DNA of 64,000 nt, from NCBI RefSeq assembly GCF_958450345.1, contig NC_088781.1, positions 55,196,315 through 55,260,314 on the forward strand, given 5' to 3'. The stretch's first letter is position 1. Each line of letters opens with the position of its first letter. This document shows positions 1 to 11,557 of the stretch, in pieces. Below the pieces are notes generated by a model. It saw only the letters and a list, made by a program, of their open reading frames with translations, was not told the DNA's origin and searched no databases. The position numbers and the translations under genes were made by a program. This DNA comes from Calliphora vicina (taxonomy: Eukaryota > Arthropoda > Insecta > Diptera > Calliphoridae).

Positions 1-623
1 AAATCACTTTTTCTGTATATAAAAATTTTCTGAAGTGCTGTCATATAAATTCAAAAAGGAATTTTTGGCTCACAATATTAATAAACAGTACCATATTATA
101 TATCATATTAAAGATATTTTGATGCACTATTCAATGATAACCATAATGATCAGATTGTTTTCCAAATATATGAGAAATTTACTATTATATGTATTGACTT
201 TAAATTCATATAACTCTTAAACTAAGAGAGAGCTGGCAAAAATGTTAACGTTTTTGTACTTCTAATTATGAGAGCTATCAACCCTAACAAATTTATAAAA
301 ATGCAAGCTGTTTCGTTGATCTTGTTTAATGCCAAAAATTAAAAAAAAATCATTTCTGAATTTCCGAACAAGTAAAAAAATTACTTCTCAACTTTTATTT
401 TTAAGGTTTTTTAGTAGGTAATAAAATAAACGGTTTTTTTTCAAATAAAAGTAAATTTTTTGACAGATTTCGGTCGGACTAAATAGGTTTTTCAAGAACT
501 TTTTAGATTTTCTTCAAAAAGTGGTGTCCATTAAAATTCCCTTCAAGAGTCAGTTACAATGAAAAAGTATGTCATTCCTAAAAAAGAGGACATAAAGAAA
601 AGAAAGAAGAAGAAAGGTGGTAG
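1..623. other. AT-rich DNA, nothing recognised
   Basis: Runs of A and T, no ORF with convincing composition, no terminal repeats recognised. The 61-codon ORF at 35-220 looks random. Confidence 0.6.
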
Positions 624-712
624 TGTCTTAGAGATGGCAACAGGAGAAACAAATTTAAAAAATTGCATAAAGAGAGAAAAGTGGTTACAAATTTGAACTC
701 ACCGTATAATAT
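624..712 (+). repeat. Direct repeat copy 1 beside the hAT-like element
   Basis: About 89 bp starting TGTCTTAGAGATGGCAACA, matched at roughly 80% by 3580-3668 in the same orientation. The two copies sit on opposite sides of the 2.6-kb element but are not its target duplication, which is only 8 bp. They may be parts of an older repeat. Confidence 0.6.
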
Positions 713-898
713 ACTTTATCTTAGAGCAGCGAAATGCAAACTCACACCACTACAGTTTTTATATATTGTAGTTGTATGAGTTGAGTATTATTCTCCGGCA
801 AAAACAAAAACAAATAGCTGAAATAATGAAATAAACAAGCATAAAAGCGTAACACAACCTGCTTCTATCAATGCTCATGCAAGACTGACTGTTTTTAT

Positions 899-3500
899 CA
901 GTGTTGCCACTTCATGTGTAATTACACATATTGTGTGTAATTTTAACTTGGATGTGTAGACTATGTGTAATTGAGTGAATGTGTAATTCATGTGTAATTT
1001 TAAATTCCAATTATATCCACATATGTTTTATTAATGGTGGACAATAACATACTTAAAAGTGTACCACAAAAAAACGTGTTGGAATTAAAAGTCTTATATA
1101 TAACTAAAATTTAGTTTCTATTACCAATATTATGCAAACAAAACTATCACAAACGGCGAAATGTCCACCTGGAAAACCAAACATAGCAATCTCCAAATTA
1201 CTTATCGTATTTTTCTGCAAACCTTAATGTTAATTTAGTTCAAACTTGATTCATATCTTCATCTTATATTGTATAAATAATACAATATAAGTTATTGGAA
1301 AAACGTTAATTTTCAAGATAACCCCAAATCGAAAATTTGTATTTTTATAATTTTAAATTGTTTATAGAATAAGGATAACGGTATTTACAGATAACGGTAT
1401 AAACTATTATATCGGTAACGGTAATTACAGTTAGCCAATCTTAAGAGAAAAAAACAAGAACGTAGGAATTTGTGTGAGAAAAATTAATTTACAAATTGTT
1501 ACTAGTTATATTTTATACCCGTAAGAACTGTTTTGAGTTCATGCTATTGGTTTGTGTTTTAAATAATAAACAATAAAATTCACTTACTATTTTGGAAGTT
1601 TTATTTCAAATTTATAACTACAAATTTTAAAAATATGAACGTTACAATATTTTACTGGTAAAGTATTTACTGGGAAGGAAAATGATCAGAGATATAACAC
1701 TGTGCAACAACCAAAATCGGAATGGGATAAAACGAAAAGCAAATGAAATTTTGAAATTTGTAATCAGGAATCCCGCAATTCCCAAAAAAAGTCTTGAAAA
1801 ATCACAAAAATGAGATTTTTTAGTTTTTTGTCTATATTATCCATAATAGGGGTGGAGAGATCGAAAGGCTTTTACAAAATAATTAAGAACATATTGGGCC
1901 ATCTAAAATGGATTACTATATTTTAATACCGACTATGCGATTTGAGAATTTTTGCCATAAATTTTAATTTTACATAAAAAATAGGCGTATTTTGGATGGA
2001 CCTGGTCCCTCGGTATAGAAAATTTTAATTTTTTTTTTCATTTATGATATTTGATGTAAAGTAAGCTTTTCAAAAAGTATAAATTTGTTATACATCTTCT
2101 AAGAAATTTTTTAGATAAATTAAAAACATAAAAAGTACTTTTATCCCAAAAAACTTTCCCTATTTTCTATTTTTCAAATTAAAATGCATATAACTTTGGA
2201 CTCAGTAATGATTTTTAAACAATTCTTTTGCTGTTTGCCATATAAATTTTTTGTTAATCCAATAAAAGAAAAATGGAGAAAATCTGAAAATATTTGGACC
2301 CGCTGTTATCAAAAAACTGGAGTAGGGTGGTAAAAATGTTGAAAATTTAATTTTTAAATGCGAATATCTCCTAAGCTTTAAGTGTTAATTGATAGCTAAG
2401 ATAAGGTTTTTTGTAGTGCTCGACGAGGAGATTCTAGACATGTATTTTTCTTTTAAATCAGAGAGCAAACGAAAAAATAGTATTGTATTAAATATTTAAC
2501 ATACCGAGGTGTCCTACTTTGGGAACCCCTGCCCGCGCCCTTGGTGGGCTCATGAGGTCCTAGTTCAAAACTTTAATTCGACAATACTTCCTATTTTCGC
2601 ATGTCAAATTTCATTAAAATCGGACCAACCGTTTAGAAGTTACAGACTTATTTCGCTCTTTATTTTTCTACACCACTGTATATATCAAAAATGGATTCCC
2701 CGATCCCAAAAATTTTAAGATACCACAACTTTCCGGGATAATAAAAATAAATAGGCATTGTTTTATCAAATTTTTATTGATTTTTTCTTGTTAGCCAGCG
2801 TTCCAAAATCACTAACTTCAAATGCGTGTAAAAAAAATCTAGCGCTGAACTAGAAAAAAGCATTGAGGGTTTTGTTATGGAAAACGTAAGCTTTCATTTG
2901 CTTTTGGTTTCATCCCATTCCGATTCGAAAAGTTCGATTTTGTGTCACAGTGTAATTTTTAAACAAATAGTAAAAAATATTTATCTTTGAAACTGAAAAC
3001 AAAACTGATTTCAAAGCACTTAATATAAATTAGGAATAAATTAAAATTCGAAAGCAAACATTGTGCTATTTTTTAAATATTGTTAAATTTTTCATAGAAA
3101 AGTAACAATTTCCAATGGAACAATCTCCGAATGGACATTGATTAATATTTCTTAAAAGCGTATTTGTGATTGACATATTTGACTGATCTCAAGAATTCAT
3201 TAAATTAGAAAAGTTCACTAAAAAAAGAGATTGCTAACCTTGCTTTAATACCCCTCATATATCCAATTCCTGGATAAATTAAAATCACAGCAAGTGAAAA
3301 TTGTCCATTGACAATAAAGTAATCGTATTTGGTCCAAACATCCCAGAGTCCACTGTGACAAACCTTTTATATTCATGACAATTTTAGAAAATTTCTCCTA
3401 TTGAAATCACGAAAATTTATTTACATGTGTAATTTTTTCTCGTATGTGTAATTTAGGCATGAGGCATGTGTAGTTTATAATTGTCTTGGTGGCAACACTG
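899..3500. mobile_element. hAT-like element, 2.6 kb, 8-bp target duplication
   Basis: Ends are CAGTGTTGCCAC on the left and its reverse complement GTGGCAACACTG on the right. The flanking 8 bp are identical: GTTTTTAT at 891-898 and 3501-3508. Next to each end are several copies of TGTGTAATT, at least five on the left between 914 and 1005 and two or three on the right, as expected for transposase-binding subterminal repeats of hAT elements. No transposase ORF survives, so it is non-autonomous or decayed. It contains another inverted-repeat element (1698-2952). Confidence 0.8.
1698..2952. mobile_element. Inverted-repeat element nested in the hAT-like element
   Basis: Both ends read CACTGTG inward. 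Some 10-20 bp further the arms share CGGAATGGGATRAAACSAAA and AAGCAAATGAAA. TAA flanks both sides (1695-1697, 2953-2955), compatible with a 3-bp duplication. Inside, 2490-2680 resembles the arm of the Transib-like element at 31195-32605, including a CCGAGGTG block and a CCACTGTA end. Superfamily not assigned; no transposase ORF. Confidence 0.6.
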
Positions 3501-3579
3501 GTTTTTATACAATGTGTGTGCTTGCGTACATGTGAAAACAAAAACAAGAGAGCTCATTTGAGAGCTCACTGCAGCTCGC

Positions 3580-3668
3580 TGTCTTAGAGATAGCAACATG
3601 AGAAGCAAAAAGAAAAATCTGCGTAAAGAGAAAGTGGTTACAAATTTTAACTCATCGTACAATAGCCA
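3580..3668 (+). repeat. Direct repeat copy 2
   Basis: Partner of 624-712, starting TGTCTTAGAGATAGCAACAT and ending near CTCATCGTACAATA. The short minus-strand ORF at 3453-3704 overlaps it and the hAT end and is not a gene. Confidence 0.6.
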
Positions 3669-5640
3669 ACCTATTCTCCTGATAAAACCTAGTATGTTAT
3701 CCAATTTACAGCCAGCAACACTCCCAAGTTCATCTAGAAATCTGTAATCTAGCCATTTAAATCTATATCTCTGCAGTCTCTGATATTTTTTTCCGAATTT
3801 GGCCTTATGTCTATCTAAATTTTTTATACTAATTACTTTGTTAGATATAAAATGTATAATTCGATATGAAATATTCCACTAGAACCGAAAACCGGGTTTT
3901 TGCATATCTCTCGACCATTTATATATCGACTTGGATGAATCTTTCAACATAGACTTCTGAATAAGTTTTTGCTAATCCTATCCTATCATTTGTGGGCCGA
4001 TTTTCCTGTTTTCATTACCAAAATGACTATATTTGAAGTAGTGCTATTTTGCTCATATCTCAGTTACTTATGAATAAAATTTGTGCATCACTTGCAAAGT
4101 TTTGCCGCAGTTAACTAAATGATGATTCCATAAATTTGCGGCATCACTGCCTACAATATACATTAATGGGTCGATTATGGATGGCAACCGAATATCAGTT
4201 ACGATGCCAGTTGCCTAAATGGTATTACAGATAATTGACACTGCTATCATTTCTGTTGCCAAATTGTCAACCAGAAAGTTATTCTTGAAATCGCTCGAAT
4301 TCATTAACACATTTTCAAATCGGTTGTTTTGTAACTGATCGATTTTCATCATATACCCGTATAACTACTAATAATATGATTCATTGTTGCTCTTGCTTTC
4401 ATATCTGAGTTGGTTGAACACACCTTTTTATCATTATTTATACATATGAAAGTTTGCTTATCATGGTTTCAAAATAAATTAATTTCAAAGAAATGATACT
4501 AATGCTATTACCACATTCGCATAACCACTTTTTTCCGCCAACGTTTTTTTTAATAATTTTATTTAGTTTTAGTCCAATTCTTTATCAGTAATTTAAAATC
4601 ACAAAAAATCATTTTTGCAATAGATTTTAATGTATAAAGAATTCCTTAGAACCTTTGTTTTAGGATAATTGTAGTACTAAGGAATTAAGCCTATGTTATT
4701 ATTCATAATGAATTCTTCAATGGAATGGCTAAAAGAAAAAACTTAATACAGGTATTCATTTCAAAATTTTTTGATTTGAAAAATGGAAAAATAAAAAATT
4801 ACTCAGATTTTTTTTACACTTTGTTGTTAAAATGCATTTTTTGGTGGAATTTGTTTTCTTGTGTTTGATGTAACAAAAATTCCATTTCTGTAACTTAAAA
4901 AAATAAAAATTAATTCCCCTAATAAGAAAAATTTAATTAAGAACTAATTCTTTCGAATTATTACCTTTTTATCAATCTACAAAATACGCCTTAATATTTT
5001 AAACTAGAATCTTAAAATCGACAACTATCACTTTTTTCCTACTCAAGATATTGAAGGTCAAAGGGCTCAACTCTACTCGGGAACCACATACATATCTCGC
5101 CTATTACTCGTTACTTACATGTTGACTTACTTTACATTCACTAGGGTTAATTTCCATGTTTAACTGTTTTTAATTAAAGTAAGTTGTAATCATTCATGTC
5201 TAACTTTAATTCTGTTTTATGATATTTTTATTTTAGCAAAACCTTGTCTAGTATGCAGTGTTTTCTGTGTGTGTTTTTTTAAATAATTTTTATAGTTTAA
5301 TTTCAATACAGTATTTTATCGACAGACCAGTAACTACATAAGGCAACAATACAAAAAAAGACTAAAATTAAAGAAACAAGTATTTTTTTGTTTTGTTTTC
5401 AACATAAATTGTTTGAAGAGTATAAATGAAGTTTTAATTTAATGAAATAAACAAGTTTATGTGTTTTTTTTTATAAATAAAAAAATAATTGAAATGAACA
5501 AAGAAATTAAAAGAAAAGCAAGAAAGCAAGAAAAATAAAACGTATAAGAAACTAAACGTCAACGTTTCAAAGTTTCTATTTAAATGTAAAGACAAGTTTA
5601 AAATAAGAATAGAACAACAATGACAACATTATAAGTCCTC
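3669..5640. other. Intergenic DNA downstream of Drp1
   Basis: AT-rich with long A and T runs. The stretch 3880-4180 (catatctc, gtgggccgattttcctg) resembles anonymous interspersed repeats of this genome. No ORF, RNA gene or terminal-repeat pair could be supported. Confidence 0.5.
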
Positions 5641-5707
5641 TGTACTCCAGGTCAATATATTTTAACTCCCGAACAATTAATAGTTGCAGTTGGTAGAAGT
5701 AGTATAG

Positions 5708-5727
5708 TTTATTTGATGATATTTATT
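5708..5727 (-). terminator. Candidate Drp1 polyadenylation signals
   Basis: Two AATAAA hexamers on the minus strand (tttatt at 5722-5727 and 5708-5713) lie 36-55 nt past the stop codon. Either would give a very short 3' UTR. Further AT-rich matches occur around 5475, so the cleavage site used cannot be decided from sequence. Confidence 0.45.
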
Positions 5728-5762
5728 ATGAAATTCTACGAGTGAATGCGTACAAATTTTTT

Positions 5763-5819
5763 TTACCACATATGGGTCTCACGTATTTCACTAATAATGT
5801 GATTAGCACGAGTTAAAGC
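5763..5819 (-). CDS. Drp1: Drp1 terminal coding exon 7
   Basis: 57 nt: ALTRANHIISEIRETHMW followed by TAA. The 84-bp intron before it has acceptor TTTACAG. The C-terminal ETHMW end is as in Drosophila Drp1 from memory. Confidence 0.96.
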   Translation of the reverse strand, partial: ALTRANHIISEIRETHMW

Positions 5820-8800
5820 CTGTAAATAGAAAACAAAATAATAATAAATGTTTGTTTCCAATTTGAAATTAACACAATATATAAAATATATTCGTTTACA
5901 TACCTTTAACATATCACCGGCTTCTCTTCTGCGTATCGCTATGTGATCCGATTCATTGAGTAAAGTATCGACTCTTTCTGATTTATACAAATGTGTTACT
6001 AATTCACTTTGTAAATTATCCTTAACATAATTAACTAGAAAATGCATGATGGCCTTTGGTACAGAATCTTGTATGGATTTTCGTACAATATAGAAATACG
6101 ATTTGATCAAACGTTCTGAAATTATATAAAAGTGCACATTTATAATTTTATTATATTGAGAAGTGTAGATTTTAAAAATAAATTACATATTAAACAAGTA
6201 AGCGAACTATATTCGGCTCTGCCGAATCTTATATACCCTTTACCAAATTATACTTCAAAATAAAAATTTTAAATATTTTGAAGTAAACAAAATTTATTTT
6301 TTTTTAGTTGTTTTTTTAATTTTTTGGAAAATATTTTTTTTGAATTTTTTTTGAAATTATAATTTTTTTTTGTTTTTTAATATTTAGCAAAAAAAAAACT
6401 TTTGGTAAAAAAAAAAATTCGGGTTAAAAAATATTTTTTCCGATTTTGACCCATTGTAGGTCCAACTTACTATGGTCTTATATACATACGTAGTTGCAAA
6501 GGTCTTTGAAATATCTATCATTAGATATCCATATTGTCTATATTAATGACTTAGTAATCCATGTAAGTTATTTAGGGACTTTGGAAAGTTGATTTCAACA
6601 GACAGACGGACATGCCTTAATCGACTCCGCTATCTATAAGGATCCAGAATATATATACTTTATAGGGTCGGAAAATTATATTGTGGAAATTAAAACGGAA
6701 TACCCTCTCACGAAGGTGAAGGGCATAAAAGTACCCAGCAACATTTTTAGAATTTATTCTAAACTAGTGTAATCAAAATAATTTCAGATTCTTTAATGAC
6801 TGGATGAATACAAAAACCAATTATCAAATTTTCTGTAGGTCTTGTTAATTTAAGGAACTAGTTCCAAACGTGAGAATTTCAAACAAGAATCAATTAAAAA
6901 TGTATAAATTTTTGTGAAATTAAACAACAACAGCGTTTTCTTATTTAATTTGAAACCGAATCAAATATACAATCTAATCTGTTACCGAAAACTATCTAAT
7001 TTCCGAAATAATTATTTTCATTTTAGAGCTTGTTTAGCTCTGTAGCTAAATTTTGTTCATCCAAATCTTTTTTTAAATAATAATTGTTTTCATAAAATAA
7101 AGATTTAAAACAATAAAAAAGTTGGTGAAAAAATTTCTGGTTACAAAACATTTATTTTGATAGATTTCCAACTCGTATCGCACTAATCGATCAAAAAGGT
7201 TTTAAAGGAAAAGACCTAAGTTTTCTTTTGAGTAAAAAAAAAATATATAAAAAAATCAGAAAGTGTTTGATTTTGCAAAAAAATGTGTTTAAAGGACTAA
7301 CTAACGTTGGTGCAAATTTCATACCGATCGGAAGACACCGGTTTTAAAAATATGTTCACTTGACATGAAATCCCCCATATAATAATCATGTAGGTAAGTT
7401 ATTTGAGGGCTTCAGAATCTTGATTTCAACAGATAGACGGACATGGCTATCTCGACGGAAAGACAAATTATACGTATATAACCTTACAACTCATGGTAAA
7501 ATGTATAAAACCAGATACCGAAAATAACGGGTCCACTTCATATCAATTATAAATTCACAGCAATAACCATTTGTGCTTTATCACTGATAGTATCACTGAT
7601 AGAGCGATTTACAACAGAACATTTTAGTTTAGTCATTACACTAAACTAAAAAGATGAGTTATTTCCCACGTTTGTTCTTGTATTTAGGAAAAAATATTGT
7701 TGTACTGATAATGGTTGGATGAGTTCTAGAGAAGTTATGTATGCAAGATCTCATAGGGACTGGAGAAAGTATTGTAGGTGTTGAAATAAGGCTAAAAGTA
7801 TTGAACGCAAGCCTAATGTAGAAATTTCGTACTAATTTCGGATTTGGATACATTAGGGGTGAGGAAAATTTTGAGAGGGGTTGGTCTGTATAACTCTTTT
7901 TCATTTCGCTGTATTACTGAGCATGAGGTGCGTGAAGCATTGGAGAAAGTGAAATCTCATTCTGTTGACATTTTTAACATTCCGATACGCTTTATTATGT
8001 TGATTTTTCCGCTTGTTTCTAATCCTATATAGGATATATTTAACCACATTTTGATAACATCTACTTTCCCTCTTCCTTGGAAGACTGCCGCAGTCCTCAG
8101 ACCGATATTATCTAAGTTTTGAACATGTTGAATCTACTTTAATTAGTATTTACCAATGCGATGCTTCTTAGTATTACTCATAACTTCAAAAGGCATGTTA
8201 ATGACAGTGAATTGATTATGCTTATATCTCTATATCTTTCAAAAGCTGTCCTCGCCATTACGCCTTCTATCGTTTGGTGTTTCTCAGGTTTCGGTTTTAT
8301 TCATCATTCATTTATCATTCATCTTTGCCCATGACATATTCTTGCTTTTTGGAATCAGTATTGATTTTCCAGATCTCTTGCACAAAAATATTAACGTTTG
8401 TCTGGAGCGTGTTCTTGAGTGGACTTCTTGTAATTTACTAACAGTAAATCACTCTAAGACTAATGCCATTTTATTTGCACCTACCATGCTTTTGAGAATG
8501 TTAGTATTAATATTGCTGACCATCTCAAATATTTAGGTGTTATTTAGATACCATGCTTTTTCCTTGTATTCATATTTATTTACTCTATTAATTTGTATTT
8601 GCCTACACATATTCGGTGTAAATTGACTAAATTCACTTCTAATGTCGCAGATTTTATATGGCCGGAGGTTAATGTAAAGCGTCCCGGACAAGTTTCATAC
8701 TTTCTTCACTAAAGTTTTATCACAAAATATAAATCTATTTGGGTATTTTGATTATGTTGAGGAGTTATTTTCAGTCTCTGTTAAAAACTAATAGAGGTTT

Positions 8801-11480
8801 TACACATATCTCCAACTCCAGTTCCTGTATATTACAGTGCTTAGGTACCCAGCACAACATTGTACATACTCATTAGCCCGCATATAGCTCTCTAACTAAG
8901 CTCCCTACAACCTTTAGGCTTAAAGACGATGCATTCATCAGGAAATGTAACGAATTTTTGTTAAAATTTTTTGGTTCATATTTCAGACATTTATGGGCCT
9001 ATTTTTCCGAAATATACACGAAATAACACAACTAACTTACCAATAACATCACAATCCTTTTGTTCCTTATCAGTTAAACGTCTTGAGTTTTGATGGGCCG
9101 GCAAATCGGGTAATAGATTAACCGGTTTAATCGGACTGACCATAGCATTGTGTAGGGGAGTATTTTGATTTGAGTTTTCAATACTTTCAATACGATTATT
9201 AGTGTGGGCTGGTGGTAAAATATTCGAGAGCCAGTTATTGGGATGTGAGGGTGCGGAATTATCGTTAACATGATTCTGAAATTAACGAAAAACAATCGAA
9301 ACGACATTATTGAAAAAGTTATAAAATATTCTTAACGAAAACTTACTTGTTCCAAGTCATTTTGTTGCTGCTGCTGTTGTTGTTGTTCTCTTTGTTGCTG
9401 CTGTTGTTGTTGTTGCATATACTGTTGTTGTGCCATCACTTGGGGTGAGGAGTTTACAGCTCTGGGCGTATTCGAACGTCTGTGTTGTTGTTGTTGTTGC
9501 TGATGTCCATAGGGATCCATGATGTTATCGGCCTTTAAGAGACTAGGCACTAAGGCGGCATCTTTATGAAAATCTGGATGTTTGGTGTTGATATAGGCCA
9601 ACTCAATGGCCACTAAATTCTCCACCATGACATTTGTGGCTGGTAAGCGACGACGCAACAGAGTGGTTACAACATCCACAATTTTCTCATGTAATTTGGG
9701 GAATCTATAGAAAACAAAGTAAGACAACATTTTAATTCAAAATGTTTAAAACTTACCTCAACATTTCCTGTTGCACTTCATTGCCACAATGTTGCACAAT
9801 GCGCTGCATTTCCTCGTGTATCAATTCAACACAGCGCAATGAGGGTTCCTCTAATCTACGTATTTGTCTTTTGACTAGCAATTCAAATGAGACTTCTGGT
9901 ACAAACAGGGCCGGTCTGGGACCCGTGGCATTTCGTATGGCCGTTAGTATGTCCATTTTACTAAGACCCGATAGGGGATGTATGGAATCAAGTGTGCGTC
10001 CAAAGGTTTCATGGAAAATATAACATATGCGGGCACCACCACACAGCTCTGTGGTCTCAATATTACGTGCTGTGCCCTCAATTGTGGAACAATAGGCGCT
10101 GGCAAATTTTGTTATGATTTGTAAAAGAGTTTGACTTGTATCCAAAACATCTTCGCCGTATGAATGCAATAGCGATTGGAATTGTGAGGACATGACATTG
10201 ACACGTGTCTTGAGGTCGGGCAGACAATCCCTAATGTGATGCATTAGAAGACGATTAAGAGTTTTAGCCAAATAGGGAGTGCCATTGCGTGTGGCCAATG
10301 TGGGGTATTTGCGTTGTAGAAAAGCAGCTTCATCTTTTAATTGTTCCTCTATATCTTTGTTGTCTTTGATGTCCTGTTGCGAACGATTCATCACACCAAT
10401 AATACCAAGTTTAACAGGTATAACACGACCGCACAAAATATCAATGGCATCTGTGCCAGCATCCATAAGATCCAATTTGGTGACTACGGCCAAAGTACGA
10501 CGACCATCTGGATCTACATCTTTGGCCAATTTTAAGGCTTCACTAGTTGCCATATCGGTGTTAGCCGCTGTTACCGCCAATATTATGGAATTGGGATTTT
10601 CAATGTATTTCAAGACCAACTCTTTGATCTGTTGTTCAATATCTTCGGGTTGGTCGCCAACCGGCACTTTCGTTATACCCGGCAAATCGACCAGAGTTAG
10701 ATTTACCACACGTGTGGAGAATATTTTCAAATTGATCGCATCCGAACAGATGCCCTTATTGCTGCCGGCAATACGATCTGTTTCTTCTTCGATTTCCGTG
10801 CGTATTTGATTAAAATCAGTAAATGTCTTTTTGGTGTGTAAGAATTTACCCCATTCTTCTAAATTCATCGTGCCTTAAAGTGGAAATATTGGAAAAATTA
10901 AAAAAAAAAAATACAATAATTTTGTTTTAAAATTATGTGTATATACCATTTTCCGCTGAACGATTGGTGCGATCATCCAAGGGACAGTTTATAAGTTGTA
11001 AAATAAGGGGTCTGCGTGTAACAATACCGGTTCCTCTGGGCAAAAATGAACGTCCTACCAAACTTTCAAGTACGGAACTTTTGCCAGAACTCTGCAAAGA
11101 TTAAGAAATATTAGATTTAGTAAATTTTCTTTATTATGTTTCAGACAATTTATTTCAGTATAATTTGGAAATCACATTTTAACGAAAATTTTTCAAAAAA
11201 AACTGTAGTTTCATAAAATTACACAAAAATAATATTTGTAACAAGCTCTACACGCCGAATCTTATACACCCTTCACCAAAGTAGACTTTATATAAGATAA
11301 ACATTGAAAACAATTTCGGATGTGCGCAACCTAGCGAATCCGAGACAGACATTTACACGATGTAATATTCCTTAAAAATTATACAACTACATATGTCCGT
11401 CGGTTTGTCTCACTGATGAAAGAAAAAATATTGGAAAAGTTGATTTAAACATACAGACAGGCATTTCACAACAATACATA

Positions 11481-11557
<77 letters not shown>

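Noticed and set aside
9742..10809. Plus-strand ORFs of 64-176 codons opposite Drp1
   Set aside because: Shadows of the conserved GTPase exon; composition follows the complementary strand.
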